Made by a program: the position numbers and the translations under genes
DNA from: Neptuniibacter marinus
Lineage (GTDB): Bacteria; Pseudomonadota; Gammaproteobacteria; Pseudomonadales; Balneatricaceae
NCBI RefSeq assembly: GCF_001597725.1
Contig: NZ_LUTR01000003.1
Location: 124,001 to 188,000 of the forward strand
Direction of reading: 5' to 3'
DNA length: 64,000 nt
The notes under the pieces: model-generated
What the model was told of the DNA's origin: nothing
The model's input: the letters and a program-made list of their open reading frames with translations, nothing else
Databases searched by the model: none
Part shown: piece by piece, positions 61,461 through 64,000 of the stretch
Layout: every line of letters starts with the position of its first letter
Position numbering within the stretch: the first letter of the stretch is position 1

Positions 61461-62558
61461 ATGAAGTTACATATTACAAATGGTGATTATTCTGGTGATA
61501 TGCTTAATCGCTCAGAATTGATACAGGGTGATGTGCTTTGTTGGAAAGATCTATTACATGATGGTCCGGTTCTCGCGCTTCCATATGAAGCATACAGTAA
61601 GGCGCGTACCACTTATTTGATGAGTTTACTTAAGAGCGCAGAGTATTCGGGCGAGATCACTGAACAGATGATTGCAGCTGACTTTGTTGCTCGGAAAAAT
61701 CGATTAGACAATATTGAAGTCTATGATGAAGTTGTATTGTGGTTTGAGCATGATTTATACGATCAACTACAGCTGCTAGAGATCTGTCATCGCCTTCTTA
61801 ATCTTGGATTAGCGACGCCTCCGTTATCAATTATCTGTATTGATCGCCATCCTGAGGTCCCTTATTTTTATGGCTTAGGTAATCTGACACTTGAGATGAT
61901 GGAAGAGTTGTTTAATCAGCGCGTTCCTTTATCACAGCGCCATCTTATAGTGGCAGATACTATTTGGAATTTTTTTACTGCCCCATCGCCTGAAAACTTG
62001 GCGAGTGTTGCACAAACCGAAATAGTTGAGTGGCCTTTTATGGCGGCAGCACTACGTCGATTTTGTCTTGAATATCCATCTATAGAAACGGGCTTAACTT
62101 TAACGCAAACTTATTTACTGTTGACCTTATTGCGTGCCCCTGATGAATTACCTGCCTTGGAATATACTTTAAAGCAGTCGGAATTAAAGGGTTTACTGCC
62201 TGAAGGGGTTACTGCTACTGAACGGTATTACGAGATTCTTTCTGGGCCAGCAACATTTAGGCGGGTTTTTAATCATCTGCAACAGTTGGAATCGGCTCCT
62301 TTTATGGGAGACCTTTCTGTTCGTTCTGAACTTAACCGCCTGATGAATGCAGATCTACCTTATATTAGTAAGTGTCTAGTTAATGGTGAGGAGGTTTTTT
62401 CGCTGACGGTTGCTGGGGCGGAAGCGCTTCAAGGTAATAAACAGTGGCAAGCGGACAATCCAAGTGATTTCTGGCGTGGTGGCGTGCATTTAACCTCAGA
62501 AGCGTACTGGTTGTGGGATGAGCACTTAAAACAGTTCAATGTCTCAGCCTATGATTAG
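61461..62558 (+). CDS. DUF1835 domain protein
   Basis: The 365-aa protein begins MKLHITNGDYSGDMLNRSEL, then IQGDVLCWKDLLHDGPV, the DUF1835 signature. VVLWFEHDLYDQLQLLEICH (about 93-112) and the C-terminal DLPYISKCLVNGEEVFSLTV belong to the same family. The ATG at 61461 has GGAG five bases upstream; the open frame extends 20 codons further but without a good ribosome site. The biochemical role is not known. Confidence 0.82.
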   Translation: MKLHITNGDYSGDMLNRSELIQGDVLCWKDLLHDGPVLALPYEAYSKARTTYLMSLLKSAEYSGEITEQMIAADFVARKNRLDNIEVYDEVVLWFEHDLYDQLQLLEICHRLLNLGLATPPLSIICIDRHPEVPYFYGLGNLTLEMMEELFNQRVPLSQRHLIVADTIWNFFTAPSPENLASVAQTEIVEWPFMAAALRRFCLEYPSIETGLTLTQTYLLLTLLRAPDELPALEYTLKQSELKGLLPEGVTATERYYEILSGPATFRRVFNHLQQLESAPFMGDLSVRSELNRLMNADLPYISKCLVNGEEVFSLTVAGAEALQGNKQWQADNPSDFWRGGVHLTSEAYWLWDEHLKQFNVSAYD

Positions 62559-62975
62559 CCTAGCCCAGTAGGGAATCGCCTAGTTTCTTTTTTCGCGCTC
62601 TTGGTAAATTCAAATAATCTCGTTGTTGAGTTACTTAGATAATTCTTATCTTCAAAAGTATATATGACGTGAAGGCGTAATACTTTATTTTGTTGGCTTA
62701 TAAATAGATATTGATAACGTAAAACTATTTTTTATAGTCTTGTTATAAGGTTTAGTTAGTTCTAGATACGGTTTGGGGAAATCACTTATATCAGAAAATT
62801 TAATAGCTTTTAGTATTTGAATTAGGCTTTTGAGCGATGATATAGCAGGGTTGTGTGTGGGGTAGGAATTTTGTGAGGAATAGGAAAGATTTCAGGCCCG
62901 GACTGTGTTCGGGCCTTACTTTCTTTCTTGTTCCAGCAAGCAGGTTTTAGCCATTAGATATTAGACAGGGTTTCT
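62559..62975. other. 417-bp intergenic region
   Basis: This AT-rich region between convergent genes holds the GC hairpin at 62894-62916 and nothing else that I could support. Confidence 0.4.
62894..62916. terminator. GC-rich terminator hairpin between convergent genes
   Basis: AGGCCCG (62894-62900) pairs with CGGGCCT (62910-62916) around a 9-nt loop. T-rich DNA follows on the plus side, and the GGDEF gene ends 60 bp away on the minus side. Confidence 0.65.
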
Positions 62976-64000
62976 TTAATTTGCGCAGTTCACTTGGTTG
63001 CGGCCACTGTCTTTGGCTTCATAAAGCGCTTTATCTGTGCGGTCTATTAATTGTTCAGCGGTTTCCCCAGGTTTTAACTGAGAAACCCCAAAAGACGCTG
63101 TAATCGAGCTGATGATTTCTCCCGATTTCTTTTGTTTAATTCTAATTGCTTGAATTTTTTCGCGTACCTTTTCTGCAATTTCGCTTGCAGATTCTATGTT
63201 CACTCCAGGCATCAAAACGGCAAATTCTTCACCGCCATAACGTACTGGAAGCATAGGCTCAGGGCATACATCTTTTAGAAGTTTGCCCACATATTGCAAC
63301 ACTTTATCGCCCATAAGGTGCCCATAGGTATCGTTAAAGTTCTTGAAGCGATCTATATCTACCAAAATGAATGATGAGATAAGGTTGTGATTTGTGTTAC
63401 TGATGAGTTGCGCTAGTTCAGAGTCAAATACCCGACGATTGAATAGATTGGTCAGCGGATCGACACGAGCATCTTGCCTTGTTTTATTTAGCTCTTCTTT
63501 GAGTGCTTGGATCTCTATTTGAGCCGCATGCATTCGTTCTTGAAATAGGCGTGCAGTGTCACCAATAGATTTGGTATGTGTTGATAGCACATGAATAATT
63601 GAATCTAAGGGTAGGCTTACTTCGCCATCCTCTTGTTCCTTAAGTGTGGCTAAGCTTTCTTCTAATACGGTACTAAAATTGGCCGTTTTTTCAGCTGTGT
63701 GGCCAGCATCTTCATAGAGGTTGTTAATTAAGCTGATTAAACTTGCTTGAATATCTTCAGCACCGTTGATCTCATCCTTGATCATGTGCTCACGAAAAAG
63801 TTGTTCGCTGAGCATGGTAGGGCAAGTGCCGTAGGTTGTAAGTGTTTTGTCTAGCTGAACATTTAATTCTGGTAGACGGTCACTCACATAGGTGTACCAC
63901 AACGCATAATTGAGTGGGTTGGGGGGGATGTTGTGCTTGACCATCAATGGGATGGCCTGACGAAGATATTCAGCAGCTTGGTTATTGTTTTCAGCGAATT
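62976..64000 (-). CDS. Diguanylate cyclase, 5' end outside the window
   Basis: The frame is open to the window edge: beyond the internal ATG at 63944 it continues as NNNQAAEYLRQAIPL and then LMVKHNIPPNPLNYALWYTY, a known N-terminal pattern of Pseudomonas-type cyclases, so the true start lies past 64000. A helical sensor-like region (to about residue 160) precedes a GGDEF domain with DARVDPLTNLFNRRVFDSEL, FILVDIDRFKNFNDTYGHLM, VRYGGEEFAVLMPG (active GGEEF) and DKALYEAKDSGRNQV. No membrane segment is seen, so it is cytoplasmic. Confidence 0.88.
   Translation of the reverse strand, partial: FAENNNQAAEYLRQAIPLMVKHNIPPNPLNYALWYTYVSDRLPELNVQLDKTLTTYGTCPTMLSEQLFREHMIKDEINGAEDIQASLISLINNLYEDAGHTAEKTANFSTVLEESLATLKEQEDGEVSLPLDSIIHVLSTHTKSIGDTARLFQERMHAAQIEIQALKEELNKTRQDARVDPLTNLFNRRVFDSELAQLISNTNHNLISSFILVDIDRFKNFNDTYGHLMGDKVLQYVGKLLKDVCPEPMLPVRYGGEEFAVLMPGVNIESASEIAEKVREKIQAIRIKQKKSGEIISSITASFGVSQLKPGETAEQLIDRTDKALYEAKDSGRNQVNCAN

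Overview
The window looks like about 64 kb of chromosome from a marine gammaproteobacterium of the Oceanospirillales type (Neptunomonas, Neptuniibacter or Amphritea-like). This is inferred from the mix of housekeeping genes (PtsP, HtpG, SelO, RhlE, YejK, YaeQ/ArfB, long-form PurC, a PA3496-type small protein, a phasin), the AT-leaning coding sequence and the many c-di-GMP genes. No rRNA, tRNA, CRISPR array or conventional insertion sequence was seen.

Region 1 (1 to about 13.5 kb) is a Mu-like transposable element, read mostly on the minus strand. From its regulatory end (high coordinates) it runs: a CI-type repressor and a small membrane protein (plus strand), then a divergent early operon of a Ner-like protein, three small proteins (two or three with helix-turn-helix features), a coiled-coil protein, a MuA-like DDE transposase, a MuB-like AAA+ ATPase and a 100-aa protein. 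Next come a Mor-family activator, an uncharacterised coiled-coil protein, a Mu I-type protease/scaffold and a tail tape-measure protein. Terminase, portal, capsid and most tail genes are missing although the remaining order follows Mu, so the element is either an internally deleted prophage or a reduced, domesticated transposon. Two unassigned genes lie at the left edge, one cut by the window. The repressor end holds the most unusual content: repressor and membrane protein share a 15-residue G-Q-V-x-G-G-x-I-N-N motif, and downstream (13251-13478) lie two copies of an apparent structured RNA whose stems covary and whose loops can kiss.

Region 2 (13.6-27.7 kb) is ordinary chromosome: a PanE-like reductase; an ion/stress cluster (MgtE, a DUF432-like protein, an MscS channel and PtsP); Tag glycosylase; an rRNA-type methyltransferase tail to tail with an alkyltransferase-like protein; SelO; a cold-shock gene with a long leader; two small membrane-associated DUF proteins; and HtpG.

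Region 3 (27.7-29.2 kb) is a decayed stretch with an EAL-domain pseudogene carrying a 21-bp tandem duplication, a possible histidine-kinase remnant, an unidentified fragment, and an intact cytochrome c5-like gene.

Region 4 (29.3-43.6 kb) holds a double-sensor diguanylate cyclase, purC, an EAL/HDOD protein, a phasin, an AEC transporter, YejK, YaeQ with ArfB, a PatZ-like acyl-CoA ligase/acetyltransferase, and a diguanylate cyclase split by a frameshift at a 7-base homopolymer. The phasin and PatZ-like promoters share a TGCTGCA-S-TGCA motif.

Region 5 (43.8-52.5 kb) centres on a persulfide-sensing ArsR-type repressor (C41/C107) divergent from an RND/MMPL exporter, LolA-like carrier and outer-membrane-protein operon, with a GGDEF protein, a tandem DUF2892 membrane protein and a tandem universal stress protein nearby. 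Region 6 (52.6-64 kb) carries PhhB, RhlE, ExoIII, glutathione reductase, ChrA, a glycosyltransferase, DinB and DUF1835 proteins, and a GGDEF gene truncated by the window end.
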